A stretch of DNA of 64,000 nucleotides from Algoriphagus halophilus (GCF_900129785.1 NZ_FSRC01000001.1:186001-250000); one strand, 5' to 3'. Numbered from the stretch's first letter, positions 33,079 to 42,091 are shown. Program-made: numbers and translations. Notes: generated from the sequence alone by a model not told the origin.

Positions 33079-33490
33079 AGTTGAGCTTGTCACTCATTAC
33101 ATCCTCAAATTTCTCCAACATATGAATGTATTTATGTTGAATGTTATCCAAGAATTTATCTTGCGTATCAATGGCATATACAGGATTATACTGTATCCTA
33201 TCTATCACAATATCAAGCCAGGCTTTCCCATCATCTATTAGATCTGCATGGAAGGCTTCGGCCGTCAAGTCTCTGGATCCGGAAAAGGGACCTTTCCCTT
33301 GTTTTTCAAAATATTTGGTCATGACTTTAAGGGCAAGTTCATGGGCCACTTCAAAATTAATGATCAACTCACGCGCTTGGAATTCAGTTAATCCGATTTT
33401 TCTGGCTCTTTGAATATAGGAGCGAAGGTCTTCCAAAGCTACTTGGTATTCCTCTAAGCATTGCTCGCAAGTTTGAGGTAAGGTCTTCAT
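33077..33490 (-). CDS. HI0074-like nucleotidyltransferase substrate-binding protein (orphan)
   Basis: A 137-residue all-helical protein. Sequence style (LTEFQARELIINFEVAHELALKVMTKYF, ending in LDNIQHKYIHMLEKF) fits the TIGR01987/HI0074 family, a four-helix bundle of the HEPN type usually encoded with a minimal nucleotidyltransferase (HI0073/MNT). No such partner gene lies on either side here: the neighbours are the BtuG-like gene and an htrA gene. The family's role is not settled; some pairs act as toxin-antitoxin. The gene shares its terminator with btuG. Confidence 0.75.
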   Translation of the reverse strand: MKTLPQTCEQCLEEYQVALEDLRSYIQRARKIGLTEFQARELIINFEVAHELALKVMTKYFEKQGKGPFSGSRDLTAEAFHADLIDDGKAWLDIVIDRIQYNPVYAIDTQDKFLDNIQHKYIHMLEKFEDVMSDKLN

Positions 33491-33586
33491 GGGCGTTACT
33501 TTTAATTAAGATACTAAATTTAGGAGATGCTCCCTAAGGCTTAAAGAGAATTTTAAATAATCTTTTTTGCCCTAGGTAATGCCCAA

Positions 33587-35029
33587 TTACCTGATGGTAT
33601 AGCTCTGCATAAAAGGTTGACCACTGGTAGCTACCCCTTCCAGCAAAAGTTTTCCACTATATTCTTCTAAAAACTTACCTACTATTTTTGGATCTCTGGC
33701 AGGTTCACGATTGATCTGAGTAATAATGAAGCCTTCGCGAAGTCCCAAATCCCTTAAGTAGCCCCTGGTCATTCCGGTCAATTTAATGCCATAATCTATT
33801 CCCATTTTATCTTTTTCAATGGTATTGACGGCTTCCAATTTAGCGCCTAGTAAGGCAGAGCTATAGTATTCTCTTTTGATAATGCCACTTCCACCTTCCA
33901 GGTTTTGGAGTGTTAACTGAACGGTTTCTGGAGATCCATTTCGGAAAAAAGTCACTGGTAATTTCTGCCCTGGGTAATAATAGGAAAGTGCTTCTTCAAA
34001 GCTACCCATCCCGGTGATTTCCTGATCTCCTAGTTGCGTAATCACATCGCTTCTTTGTAGTCCAGCTTCTTCTGCTGCTCCGTTTCTTACTACATGCGTG
34101 ATGATCACACCATCCAAGGTTTTGATATTCATTTCCTCTGCAAGTTCCGGAGTGATTTCCACTGCTTCAATACCTGGAATTGCTTTTTGTACTTCCCCAT
34201 ATTGAATCAGATCATTAGATACTTTCATGGCAATATCTACTGGTACTGCAAAGCCGTATCCGGTATAGGACCCCGTTCTAGAGAGAATGGCTGTATTGAT
34301 TCCTACGAGCTCGCCATTCACGTTGACCAAAGCTCCCCCTGAGTTACCGGGGTTAATAGGGGCATCAGTTTGTATAAAGCTTTCCAATGGAAAATCACCT
34401 CCCAAAATATTGATCTGACGTTCCTTCGCAGATACGATTCCGGCGGTAACGGTGGAGGTCAAATTGAACGGATTTCCTACAGCCAACACCCATTCCCCGA
34501 TTTTCAGATCTCGGCTTTTTCCTCTTTTAATAGCAGGAAGTCCTTCTGCATCAATTTTTAAAACGGCGATGTCTGTATTTTTATCCGTACCGACCAGTCT
34601 GGCTTTATAAGTTTTCTTTTGATGGATCACTTCAATGGTTTCTGCTCGGTCTATGACATGGTTATTGGTAACTATGTATCCATCGTCAGAAATAATCACT
34701 CCTGAACCGGAGCTTACCTGTTGGGATGGTCCTGAGCCAAAGAAATAATCAAACATACTGTAACGTCTTGGATCTGTACCAGAGAAATTTTTGATAAAGA
34801 CGACAGATTGAGTGCTATTTTCGGAAGCCTCTACAAATGATGTAGGAGGGGAGTCTGGTAGCGTCCGATTGGGTGAGTAATCGGAAGCAAAACTCATTTG
34901 TTCCATCTTTGGAGATGGGGTAGGTAGTACCTGATCTTTTGAATCTGAAAAACTTAGAGTGGTCCAAATTGCTGCACCAGCTAATCCAGAGAGAAAAGGT
35001 AAACCAATTGTTTTAATAAGACTTTTCAT
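33587..35029 (-). CDS. HtrA/DegQ-like periplasmic serine protease
   Basis: A 480-residue S1C trypsin-like protease with PDZ domains. A signal anchor (LPFLSGLAGAAIWTTLSF) leads to the catalytic triad: His in VTNNHVIDRAE, Asp in NTDIAVLKI and Ser in NPGNSGGALVN. The PDZ part has DGVIITHVVRNGAAEEAGLQ and a degenerate second repeat. It degrades or refolds misfolded envelope proteins. A second HtrA lies at 46993-48510; both are about 45% alike by eye in the protease core. It ends without a clear terminator. Confidence 0.94.
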   Translation of the reverse strand: MKSLIKTIGLPFLSGLAGAAIWTTLSFSDSKDQVLPTPSPKMEQMSFASDYSPNRTLPDSPPTSFVEASENSTQSVVFIKNFSGTDPRRYSMFDYFFGSGPSQQVSSGSGVIISDDGYIVTNNHVIDRAETIEVIHQKKTYKARLVGTDKNTDIAVLKIDAEGLPAIKRGKSRDLKIGEWVLAVGNPFNLTSTVTAGIVSAKERQINILGGDFPLESFIQTDAPINPGNSGGALVNVNGELVGINTAILSRTGSYTGYGFAVPVDIAMKVSNDLIQYGEVQKAIPGIEAVEITPELAEEMNIKTLDGVIITHVVRNGAAEEAGLQRSDVITQLGDQEITGMGSFEEALSYYYPGQKLPVTFFRNGSPETVQLTLQNLEGGSGIIKREYYSSALLGAKLEAVNTIEKDKMGIDYGIKLTGMTRGYLRDLGLREGFIITQINREPARDPKIVGKFLEEYSGKLLLEGVATSGQPFMQSYTIR

Positions 35030-35185
35030 AGAATTTCATTTATCAAGTTGACGAGATGAAGAAAAATCAGTTAGCTGCCTTCACATATTTTAAGAAAAGG
35101 TGCGATAGTTGTAACGAAATCGAGCAAAAATCAGCCCATCCAATAAAAACTGACGATATGTACAAGGAAAAGTCTAGGCATCTTG

Positions 35186-35193
35186 TAATTTTG
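35186..35193 (+). promoter_or_regulatory. putative -10 element for dxr
   Basis: TAATTTTG is an exact TAnnTTTG, about 63 bp upstream of the ATG at 35256. The -33 is not clear. The transcript leader contains the hairpin at 35208-35233. Confidence 0.4.
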
Positions 35194-35207
35194 TCAGCTA
35201 ATTGAGA

Positions 35208-35233
35208 AAACCTTCGATACGATCAGAAGGTTT
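35208..35233 (+). repeat. leader hairpin before dxr
   Basis: AAACCTTC and GAAGGTTT pair exactly around a 10-base loop, 22 bp before the dxr start. The stem shares AACCTTCG...GAAGGTT with the hairpin before lon at 37991-38015. Confidence 0.6.
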
Positions 35234-35255
35234 ATTGCTCAAAATCCCAAATTGA

Positions 35256-36422
35256 ATGACAGAACAAAAGCGCGTAGCCATCTTAGGTAGTACCGGAAGT
35301 ATCGGAACTCAAACTTTGGAGGTAATTCGCCAACATTCTTCAGACTTCCAAGTCGAAGTCCTTACCGCTCAAAATAATGCAGGTTTGTTGATCCAGCAGG
35401 CTTTGGAGTTTAATCCAAATGCCGTGGTGATTGGGAACGAAGCCCATTATGCGCAGGTAAGAGATGCATTAATTCCGAAGGATATTAAAGTATTTGCCGG
35501 CCAAAAAGCAATTGCGCAGGTGGTAGAAATGGAAACCATTGATATAGTTTTGACTGCTTTGGTAGGCTATTCTGGTTTGATACCTACGATCCATGCTATC
35601 AAGGCGGGGAAACAAATTGCCCTGGCCAATAAGGAAACCATGGTGGTTGCTGGAGAAATTATCACAGCTTTAGCGAAAGAATACCGGGTAAATATCTACC
35701 CTGTAGATTCCGAGCATTCTGCAATATTCCAATGTTTGGTAGGAGAGTTTCATAATCCTATTGAGAAAATCATTCTTACCGCTTCTGGAGGACCATTTAG
35801 AGGAAAGGACAGAACATTTTTGGAAACAGTGACCAAAGCTCAGGCTTTAAAGCATCCTAATTGGGAGATGGGGGCCAAGATCACCATAGATTCTGCCTCA
35901 TTGATGAATAAAGGCTTGGAGGTAATCGAAGCAAAATGGCTTTTTGGGCTAACAACTGATCAGATTGAAGTGGTTGTACACCCACAAAGTATCATACATT
36001 CTTTGGTACAATTTGAAGACGGATCATTAAAAGCGCAACTCGGCTTGCCGGATATGCGTATTCCCATTCAGTTCGCCCTGAGTTTCCCCGATAGATTGAA
36101 AAGTGATTTTGAGCGATTCGATTTTATTAATTATCCTCAATTGACCTTTGAGAAACCGGATATTGAGACTTTTCAAAATCTTCAACTGGCCTACGATGCA
36201 TTAGCAAAAGGAGGCAATGCTCCTTGTGTCTTGAATGCAGCAAACGAGGTGGCCGTAGATGCATTTCTAAAAGAAGAGGTAGGATTTCTGGAAATGTCTG
36301 ACCTGATAGGGGAGACACTTTCCAAAACAGAGTTTATCTTACAGCCGAATCTGGAAGATTATGTGGAGACAGATCGTAGGGCTAGAGAAATTACAGAACA
36401 ATTAATTAAGCGTAAAGTATAA
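35256..36422 (+). CDS. dxr: 1-deoxy-D-xylulose 5-phosphate reductoisomerase
   Basis: A 388-residue enzyme making methylerythritol 4-phosphate from DXP in the non-mevalonate isoprenoid pathway. NADPH motif GSTGSIGTQTLEVI lies at the start, with ANKETMVVAGE, the catalytic acidic PVDSEHSAIFQCL, TASGGPFR, and the substrate loop HPNWEMGAKITIDSASLMNKGLEVIEA split here as NWEMGAKITIDSA and SLMNKGLEVIEA. All key acids are present. The stop shares a base with the rseP start (TAATG), so it is translated with it. Confidence 0.97.
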   Translation: MTEQKRVAILGSTGSIGTQTLEVIRQHSSDFQVEVLTAQNNAGLLIQQALEFNPNAVVIGNEAHYAQVRDALIPKDIKVFAGQKAIAQVVEMETIDIVLTALVGYSGLIPTIHAIKAGKQIALANKETMVVAGEIITALAKEYRVNIYPVDSEHSAIFQCLVGEFHNPIEKIILTASGGPFRGKDRTFLETVTKAQALKHPNWEMGAKITIDSASLMNKGLEVIEAKWLFGLTTDQIEVVVHPQSIIHSLVQFEDGSLKAQLGLPDMRIPIQFALSFPDRLKSDFERFDFINYPQLTFEKPDIETFQNLQLAYDALAKGGNAPCVLNAANEVAVDAFLKEEVGFLEMSDLIGETLSKTEFILQPNLEDYVETDRRAREITEQLIKRKV

Positions 36423-37741
36423 TGGATACATTAATAATGGTGGGCCAACTGGTTCTGGGATTATCCATCCTAGTAGGTTTACATGAGTTGGGACACTTAC
36501 TCACTGCCAAAATGTTTGGTATGAGAGTGGAGAAATTTTCAATAGGATTTCCACCAAAAATTGCTGGATTTCAATGGGGAGAAACCGAATATTCCATCGG
36601 GGCTATTCCATTGGGAGGATTTGTGAAAATCTCTGGGATGGTTGATGAGTCCATGGACACAGAACAAATGGCTGCTGAGCCTCAGCCTTGGGAATTTAGG
36701 TCCAAGCCCGCTTGGCAACGATTGATCGTAATGCTAGGTGGGATTATCGTCAACGTAATCACCGGAGTGCTCATATTTTTTGTAATGGTGTATAATAATG
36801 GAGAAACTTATTTCTCCAGAGATCAAGTGGTGGAAAATGGGATTGTTGCCAGAGAAATTGCACAATCCATTGGATTAAAAACAGGAGATAAAATTCTTGA
36901 TCTCAGCGGACAGCCATACACCAGCATTAATGATTTAAGTAGTGGTTCAGCCTTGTTGGAAGAGAATGGGTATTATACAGTTGATAGAAATGGTGAAATA
37001 CTGAAAATCGAGATTCCTCGTGGTTTCATTAATTCATTCAACAAGAAGGAAGCACTTGATGAATTTGTAGACATCCGATATCCATTCCAATTGTCAGTGA
37101 TTGATAAGGGTGGTGCTGCTGAGAAAGCTGGAATTACCACTGAAGATAAAATATTGGCAATCAATGGAAAGCAAGTGACTTATTTTGATGAGTTACAATC
37201 TGCCTTGGCTGATGCGAAAAGTAAAAATGCCGACATTACTTTATTACGTAATGGAGATACTACCCATACTAGTGTTGCGGTAACCGATCGAGGAACCATT
37301 GATATTGCGGTAACTGCATTAATAGAGCCAGTAAGAAGAAGTTATGGATTAGGAGAAGCCTTTATGAAAGGGTCAGAGCGTGCATTTACAGTAGTTATTG
37401 TCAATGCAAAAGCTTTGGGAAAAATGTTTACGGGTGAAGTGTCTGCCAAAAATGTAAGTGGCCCGATCGGCATGGCAAAGATTTATGGAGACACTTGGGA
37501 TTGGACTAAATTTTGGACTATCACTGGATTAATTTCTATGTTGTTAGCCTTTATGAACCTATTGCCAATTCCGGCTTTGGATGGTGGACATGTGATGTTT
37601 TTATTATATGAAATGATTTCTGGAAGAGCTCCATCTGATAAGTTTTTGGAAAATGCCCAAAAAGTAGGGATGGTTATCCTTTTGGCATTAATGGTATTCG
37701 CCATTGGAAATGATGTGCTGAAATTATTTACGGGAGGGTGA
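36422..37741 (+). CDS. rseP: RseP-type site-2 protease
   Basis: A 439-residue membrane-embedded zinc metalloprotease (M50). HELGH at residues 21-25 gives the two His and the catalytic Glu, and the third ligand Asp is in LPIPALDGGHVMF near residue 385. A PDZ segment lies in between (EKAGITTEDKILAIN). It performs regulated intramembrane proteolysis of anti-sigma factors and signal remnants. It follows dxr directly; in E. coli uppS and cdsA lie between the two, here not. A clear terminator follows. Confidence 0.96.
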   Translation: MDTLIMVGQLVLGLSILVGLHELGHLLTAKMFGMRVEKFSIGFPPKIAGFQWGETEYSIGAIPLGGFVKISGMVDESMDTEQMAAEPQPWEFRSKPAWQRLIVMLGGIIVNVITGVLIFFVMVYNNGETYFSRDQVVENGIVAREIAQSIGLKTGDKILDLSGQPYTSINDLSSGSALLEENGYYTVDRNGEILKIEIPRGFINSFNKKEALDEFVDIRYPFQLSVIDKGGAAEKAGITTEDKILAINGKQVTYFDELQSALADAKSKNADITLLRNGDTTHTSVAVTDRGTIDIAVTALIEPVRRSYGLGEAFMKGSERAFTVVIVNAKALGKMFTGEVSAKNVSGPIGMAKIYGDTWDWTKFWTITGLISMLLAFMNLLPIPALDGGHVMFLLYEMISGRAPSDKFLENAQKVGMVILLALMVFAIGNDVLKLFTGG

Positions 37742-37765
37742 TTTTCCCCAATTGAAAGAATTATC

Positions 37766-37796
37766 AAACCGGGTCAATTGGCCCGGTTTTGTTTTA
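37766..37796 (+). terminator. rseP terminator
   Basis: An exact 8-bp stem AAACCGGG / CCCGGTTT around an 8-base loop, followed by a T-rich run (TTTTGTTTTA). Confidence 0.92.
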
Positions 37797-37990
37797 TGTT
37801 CCTATTGATTTACCACAATTATGATTCTTTAAAAACAAAATCTGAAAGTGGCATTTCTTTGAGGAGTTATGAGTTGTAATACACGATTTTATTTAAACAG
37901 AATTATAAATCCATATTTTGGATGTTCCTATAACTTCTGTCTGCCATTTTGACCATTTCAACCTTTGGCATACCCCTTGACCTTTTAGGA

Positions 37991-38022
37991 AGAACCTTCG
38001 CTATTGGAAGGTTCTTCTTTTA
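37991..38022 (+). terminator. hairpin with T-tail upstream of lon
   Basis: AGAACCTTC / GAAGGTTCT, a perfect 9-bp stem with a 7-base loop and TCTTTTATTTT after it. As there is already an rseP terminator 200 bp earlier, this one would end an unannotated small transcript or act as a second stop. Confidence 0.7.
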
Positions 38023-38036
38023 TTTTAGCTAAATCC

Positions 38037-38053
38037 TGACAGTCAGTCTGTCA
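38037..38053 (+). promoter_or_regulatory. palindrome in lon promoter
   Basis: TGACAG-TCAGT-CTGTCA is a perfect 6-bp inverted repeat, 10 bp before the lon ATG. A partly similar GTCAGATTGACA is found upstream of hsp20. It may be a heat-shock control site; I do not know an assigned regulator. Confidence 0.5.
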
Positions 38054-38063
38054 TAATGTCTAT

Positions 38064-40529
38064 ATGAGTCAATTCGAAAAGTCCATGTTTCAAAATTTAA
38101 TGGTAGGGGAATTTGCAGGTGAGGGAGATCTTATACAGTTGATCACCGAAGATGAAAATGAGGAGCAGGGAACTGAATCTTATGGGGAGGAACTCCCGAT
38201 CTTATCCGTTCGAAATACGGTACTCTTTCCCGGCGTGGTAATACCCATTACCGTAGGAAGGCAACGATCTATTCGTTTGGTGAAAAAAGCCCAGAAGGGA
38301 GATAAAATGATTGGGGTTTGCGCTCAAATCAATCCAAACAATGATGATCCATCATGGGACGATATTTACCAAGTGGGTACCCTTGCAAAGATCATTAAGA
38401 TGATAGTACTTCCTGATGGAAATACCACCATTATCATTCAAGGCAAGAAACGATTTAAGATCAAGGAACAGATTACAGATGATCCATACTTCATGGCGAA
38501 AGTGGATTACCTGGATGAAAATTTCCCAAAAAGCTCAAAGAAGATCAAAGCATTGGAGGAATCGCTGAAAGATGCGGCAACTCGGATTCTTCATCTCAAT
38601 CCCGAGATCCCTCGAGAGGCTCAGGTAGCTTTGGATAATATAGACAATACCCCGTTTTTGACTCATTTCCTATCTTCTAATATCAATGCACCTGTTGAAT
38701 CTAAACAGCGCCTATTGGAAATCAATGATGGGGTAGATAGGGCAACTTTGCTTTTGGAATTTATGATGAAAGACATCCAGATGTTGGAGTTGAAATCAGA
38801 AATCCAGAAGAAAGTTCATACAGATATTGATCAGCAGCAGCGGGATTACTTCCTCCGTCAACAGATGAAAGTGCTTCAAACTGAGTTGGGAGAAGAGGGG
38901 CCAGAAAAAGAAGTAGAAGATTTACGTGCGAGGGGTGCCTTGAAAAATTGGCCGGAAGAGGTAAAAAAACATTTTGAAAAGGAATTGGATAAAATCCTTA
39001 GAATCAACCCTTCTGCAGCAGAATATCCTATTGCACTCAATTATGCTGAGACCATGGTAGAGTTACCTTGGAATGAATTTACCCAAGATAACTTCGACCT
39101 CAAACATGCCAAAGCCATTTTGGATAATGATCATTTCGGTCTGGAAAAAGTCAAAGAAAGGATTATTGAATATTTGGCAGTGCTTAAACTGAAGAATGAT
39201 TTAAAAGGACCCATCTTATGTTTATATGGCCCTCCAGGAGTTGGTAAAACTTCTTTAGGGAAATCCATTGCGGCGGCATTGGGAAGAAAATACGTTAGAA
39301 TGTCTCTAGGAGGTCTTCATGATGAGGCTGAAATCAGAGGACATAGAAAAACATATGTTGGAGCGATGCCTGGTAAGATCATCCAAAATATGAAGAAGGT
39401 GAAAATTTCTAATCCGGTTTATGTGCTGGATGAAATTGACAAACTGTCTTCAGACTTCAGAGGAGACCCTTCTTCAGCATTTCTGGAGGTGTTAGATCCA
39501 GAGCAAAATAGTACCTTCTTAGATAACTATCTGGAAGTAGAATATGACTTGAGTAAAGTGTTATTCATAGCTACGGCTAATTCCTTGGAAAGTATTCAAC
39601 CTGCCTTGAGAGACCGGATGGAGATCATCGAGGTAACCGGTTATACCCAAGAGGAGAAAGTAGAGATAGCGAAACGCCATTTGGTGCCAAAGCAAAGAAA
39701 AGAACATGGTTTGAAGTCCAAGCAAGTGACTTTTGAAAAAGCTGCTTTGGTGAAAATCATTGAGGATTATACCCGTGAATCGGGAGTAAGAGGCTTGGAA
39801 AGAGCGATTGGTAAAGTGGTAAGAAATGTTGCCAAATCCATCGCAATGGAAGAGGAGTATGATACCAAGATTACCAAGGAAGCCGTTAGAAAGATCTTAG
39901 GTTCAGAAATTTTTGATAAAGAAATTTATCAAGACAATTCAGTGGCAGGGGTAGTAACAGGCTTGGCCTGGACCAGTGTTGGAGGAGAAATTCTTTTTAT
40001 TGAATCCAGCTTGAGTAGAGGAAAGGGTAAATTGACACTATCTGGTCAGTTAGGCGATGTAATGAAAGAGTCAGCGATGACTGCATTGTCTTACTTGAAG
40101 TCACAGGCAGAAAATTTAGGGATAGATCATCGGGTTTTTGATCAATATGACCTACATATTCACGTCCCTGCAGGTGCAGTCCCCAAGGATGGACCTTCAG
40201 CAGGGATTACCATGTTGACAGCCATGGCGTCAGTCTATACCCAAAGAAAAGTGAAGGCCAAAGTCGCTATGACAGGGGAGATAAGCCTGATTGGTAAAGT
40301 GATGCCTGTTGGAGGAATCAAAGAGAAAATCCTGGCCGCTAAAAGAGCTGGAATCAAAGAGATTATTCTTTGTAAAAAGAATAGGAGAGATATTGAAGAA
40401 ATTGATGCTCAATATGTCAAAGGCATTGAATTTCATTTTGTAGAGCGTGTCGATGAGGTATTGGAAATTGCTTTATTGAAATCAAAAGTGGATAGAGCAA
40501 TAAAATTCAATTTCGAATCAGATAAATAA
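38064..40529 (+). CDS. lon: ATP-dependent protease Lon
   Basis: An 821-residue Lon (LonA) protease. The N-terminal LON substrate domain begins LPILSVRNTVLFPGVVIP; the AAA+ module has Walker A GPPGVGKTSLGKS (from residue 389) and Walker B VYVLDEIDKL. The catalytic dyad is Ser712 in KDGPSAGITM and Lys755 in GGIKEKILAAKR. It degrades damaged and regulatory proteins with ATP. The ATG at 38064 is close to the palindrome; a second start at 38085 cannot be excluded. A hairpin terminator follows the stop. Confidence 0.97.
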   Translation: MSQFEKSMFQNLMVGEFAGEGDLIQLITEDENEEQGTESYGEELPILSVRNTVLFPGVVIPITVGRQRSIRLVKKAQKGDKMIGVCAQINPNNDDPSWDDIYQVGTLAKIIKMIVLPDGNTTIIIQGKKRFKIKEQITDDPYFMAKVDYLDENFPKSSKKIKALEESLKDAATRILHLNPEIPREAQVALDNIDNTPFLTHFLSSNINAPVESKQRLLEINDGVDRATLLLEFMMKDIQMLELKSEIQKKVHTDIDQQQRDYFLRQQMKVLQTELGEEGPEKEVEDLRARGALKNWPEEVKKHFEKELDKILRINPSAAEYPIALNYAETMVELPWNEFTQDNFDLKHAKAILDNDHFGLEKVKERIIEYLAVLKLKNDLKGPILCLYGPPGVGKTSLGKSIAAALGRKYVRMSLGGLHDEAEIRGHRKTYVGAMPGKIIQNMKKVKISNPVYVLDEIDKLSSDFRGDPSSAFLEVLDPEQNSTFLDNYLEVEYDLSKVLFIATANSLESIQPALRDRMEIIEVTGYTQEEKVEIAKRHLVPKQRKEHGLKSKQVTFEKAALVKIIEDYTRESGVRGLERAIGKVVRNVAKSIAMEEEYDTKITKEAVRKILGSEIFDKEIYQDNSVAGVVTGLAWTSVGGEILFIESSLSRGKGKLTLSGQLGDVMKESAMTALSYLKSQAENLGIDHRVFDQYDLHIHVPAGAVPKDGPSAGITMLTAMASVYTQRKVKAKVAMTGEISLIGKVMPVGGIKEKILAAKRAGIKEIILCKKNRRDIEEIDAQYVKGIEFHFVERVDEVLEIALLKSKVDRAIKFNFESDK

Positions 40530-40544
40530 ATTTAAAGTATGGAA

Positions 40545-40578
40545 GAGTGGTGCATAGAATTCAATGCATGCTCTTTTA
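40545..40578 (+). terminator. lon terminator
   Basis: GAGTGGTGCAT and ATGCATGCTC pair with a loop of 8 bases, with two wobble pairs and one bulge; a TTTTAAA run follows. Confidence 0.7.
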
Positions 40579-40600
40579 AAACCATATCTAAAATCAACGG

Positions 40601-40649
40601 CTTGTCAAATCTTGATTTTGTATTAGGCTAAATCAAGGACAAGTTTTTT
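40601..40649 (+). repeat. long hairpin before hslU
   Basis: CTTGTC-AAAT-CTTGATTT and AAATCAAG-GACAAG build a 14-bp stem with a four-base bulge and an 11-base loop, followed by TTTTTT. It sits 17 bp before the hslU ATG. It could terminate read-through from lon, act as an attenuator, or be a structured leader. Confidence 0.7.
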
Positions 40650-40660
40650 AACGAAAGAAA

Positions 40661-42055
40661 ATGGAGCACATCATTTCACTTACTCCCAGACAGATAGTCT
40701 CTGAGTTGGATAAATATATAATTGGACAACACGATGCGAAAAGGAATGTGGCGATTGCCCTGAGAAACAGAATCCGTCGTTTGATGGTGAAATCTGAAAT
40801 TCAAAAGGATATCGTGCCTAATAATATTCTCATGATTGGTTCTACCGGTGTTGGTAAAACGGAAATTGCCAGAAGACTTGCAAAAGTGGCCAATGCACCT
40901 TTTACTAAAGTAGAGGCCTCTAAATTTACGGAAGTAGGTTATGTAGGTCGAGATGTGGAAAGCATGGTAAGAGACTTAGTGGAACAGTCTGTAGCCTTGG
41001 TAAGGGAAGTCAAAAATGAGGAGGTGAAGGTAAAAGCTGCTGAGGCAGTAGAAGAACTTATCTTGGATATATTGATTCCACCTGTAAAAAGCGCTGGATT
41101 TACCAGAAATTCGATTCCTGCTGATACGGACTCTGAGCCTAGTAATGATGCTGAATTAAATGAAAGGACCCGTGAGCGTTTTCGTGAGAAACTAAGAAAT
41201 GGAGAGTTGGACGATCGGAAGATTGAAATCAATGTGAAGGCATCTTCTCCTGTGGGAATAGGAATGATTGGGAATGGAATGATGGATGATGCCAGCATGG
41301 CTGGGCTTCAGGACATGATTTCAGGAATGATGCCTAAGAAAACCAAAAAAAGAAAATTGAGTATTTCCGAGGCGAGAAAAGTATTGTTGGAAGAAGAAGC
41401 TTCCAAGCTAATCGATTTTGATGAGGTGAAAGAAGAAGCGATTAAGCTGGCCGAAAACAATGGGATCATATTCATTGACGAAATCGATAAGATTGCTTCA
41501 AAATCTGGTAAAAACGGTGGAGGGCCAGATGTGAGTAGAGAAGGTGTTCAAAGAGATTTGTTACCAATCGTTGAAGGGTCTTCTGTAAACACCAAATATG
41601 GGGTAATCAATACGGATCATATCCTTTTTATAGCTGCTGGAGCATTCCACGTAGCAAAACCTTCAGACCTCATTCCGGAGCTTCAAGGGAGATTCCCAAT
41701 TAGGGTAGAATTACAAAGTTTGACGCAAGAAGATTTTTCTAGAATTCTTAGAGAACCTAAAAACGCATTGACTAAGCAATACCAAGCTTTGTTTGAGGCG
41801 GAAAATGTGTTTTTGGAATTCAATGACGAGTCAATTGAAGAAATTGCGAGGTTAGCGTTTTTGATCAATCAGGAAGTTGAGAATATAGGTGCTAGAAGGC
41901 TTCATACGGTAATGAGTCATTTACTAAATGATTTTCTGTTTGATGTGCCTGATACCATTGAGGCCAACTCAAGAATTATGATCACAAAGGAAATGGTTCA
42001 GGAACGGCTTACCACGTTGGTGAAAAACAGGGACTTATCCCAATACATCTTATAA
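40661..42055 (+). CDS. hslU: ATP-dependent protease ATPase subunit HslU
   Basis: A 464-residue AAA+ unfoldase. It starts with the HslU signature LTPRQIVSELDKYIIGQ; Walker A GSTGVGKTEIARR begins at residue 60, GYVGRDVESMVRDL is the pore-loop region, and Walker B is GIIFIDEIDKIA. The I-domain holds a long variable insert (about residues 130-230). It works with the peptidase HslV, but no hslV lies next to it in the window. The stop is followed at once by a strong terminator. Confidence 0.96.
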   Translation: MEHIISLTPRQIVSELDKYIIGQHDAKRNVAIALRNRIRRLMVKSEIQKDIVPNNILMIGSTGVGKTEIARRLAKVANAPFTKVEASKFTEVGYVGRDVESMVRDLVEQSVALVREVKNEEVKVKAAEAVEELILDILIPPVKSAGFTRNSIPADTDSEPSNDAELNERTRERFREKLRNGELDDRKIEINVKASSPVGIGMIGNGMMDDASMAGLQDMISGMMPKKTKKRKLSISEARKVLLEEEASKLIDFDEVKEEAIKLAENNGIIFIDEIDKIASKSGKNGGGPDVSREGVQRDLLPIVEGSSVNTKYGVINTDHILFIAAGAFHVAKPSDLIPELQGRFPIRVELQSLTQEDFSRILREPKNALTKQYQALFEAENVFLEFNDESIEEIARLAFLINQEVENIGARRLHTVMSHLLNDFLFDVPDTIEANSRIMITKEMVQERLTTLVKNRDLSQYIL

Positions 42056-42057
42056 AT

Positions 42058-42091
42058 AAAAAAAGGGCATCATTTTAGTGCCCTTTTTTTT
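42058..42091 (+). terminator. hslU terminator abutting next start codon
   Basis: AAAAGGGCA / TGCCCTTTT pairs, with A and T extensions to 11 bp or more, around a 9-base loop and ending in eight T. The ATG of the following SDR gene (42092) is the very next base. Confidence 0.93.

Larger units (their letters stand above)
37742..38063. other. rseP-lon intergenic region
   Basis: This 322-bp spacer holds the rseP terminator (37766), about 190 bp of non-coding sequence with no credible gene, a second hairpin with a T-rich tail (37991), and the lon palindrome (38037). A 27-codon ATG frame at 37796 has no family resemblance. The second terminator-like hairpin hints at a short transcript, not shown. 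Confidence 0.6.

Noticed and set aside
37796..37879. 27-codon frame after the rseP terminator
   Set aside because: No RBS, no resemblance, and length expected by chance.
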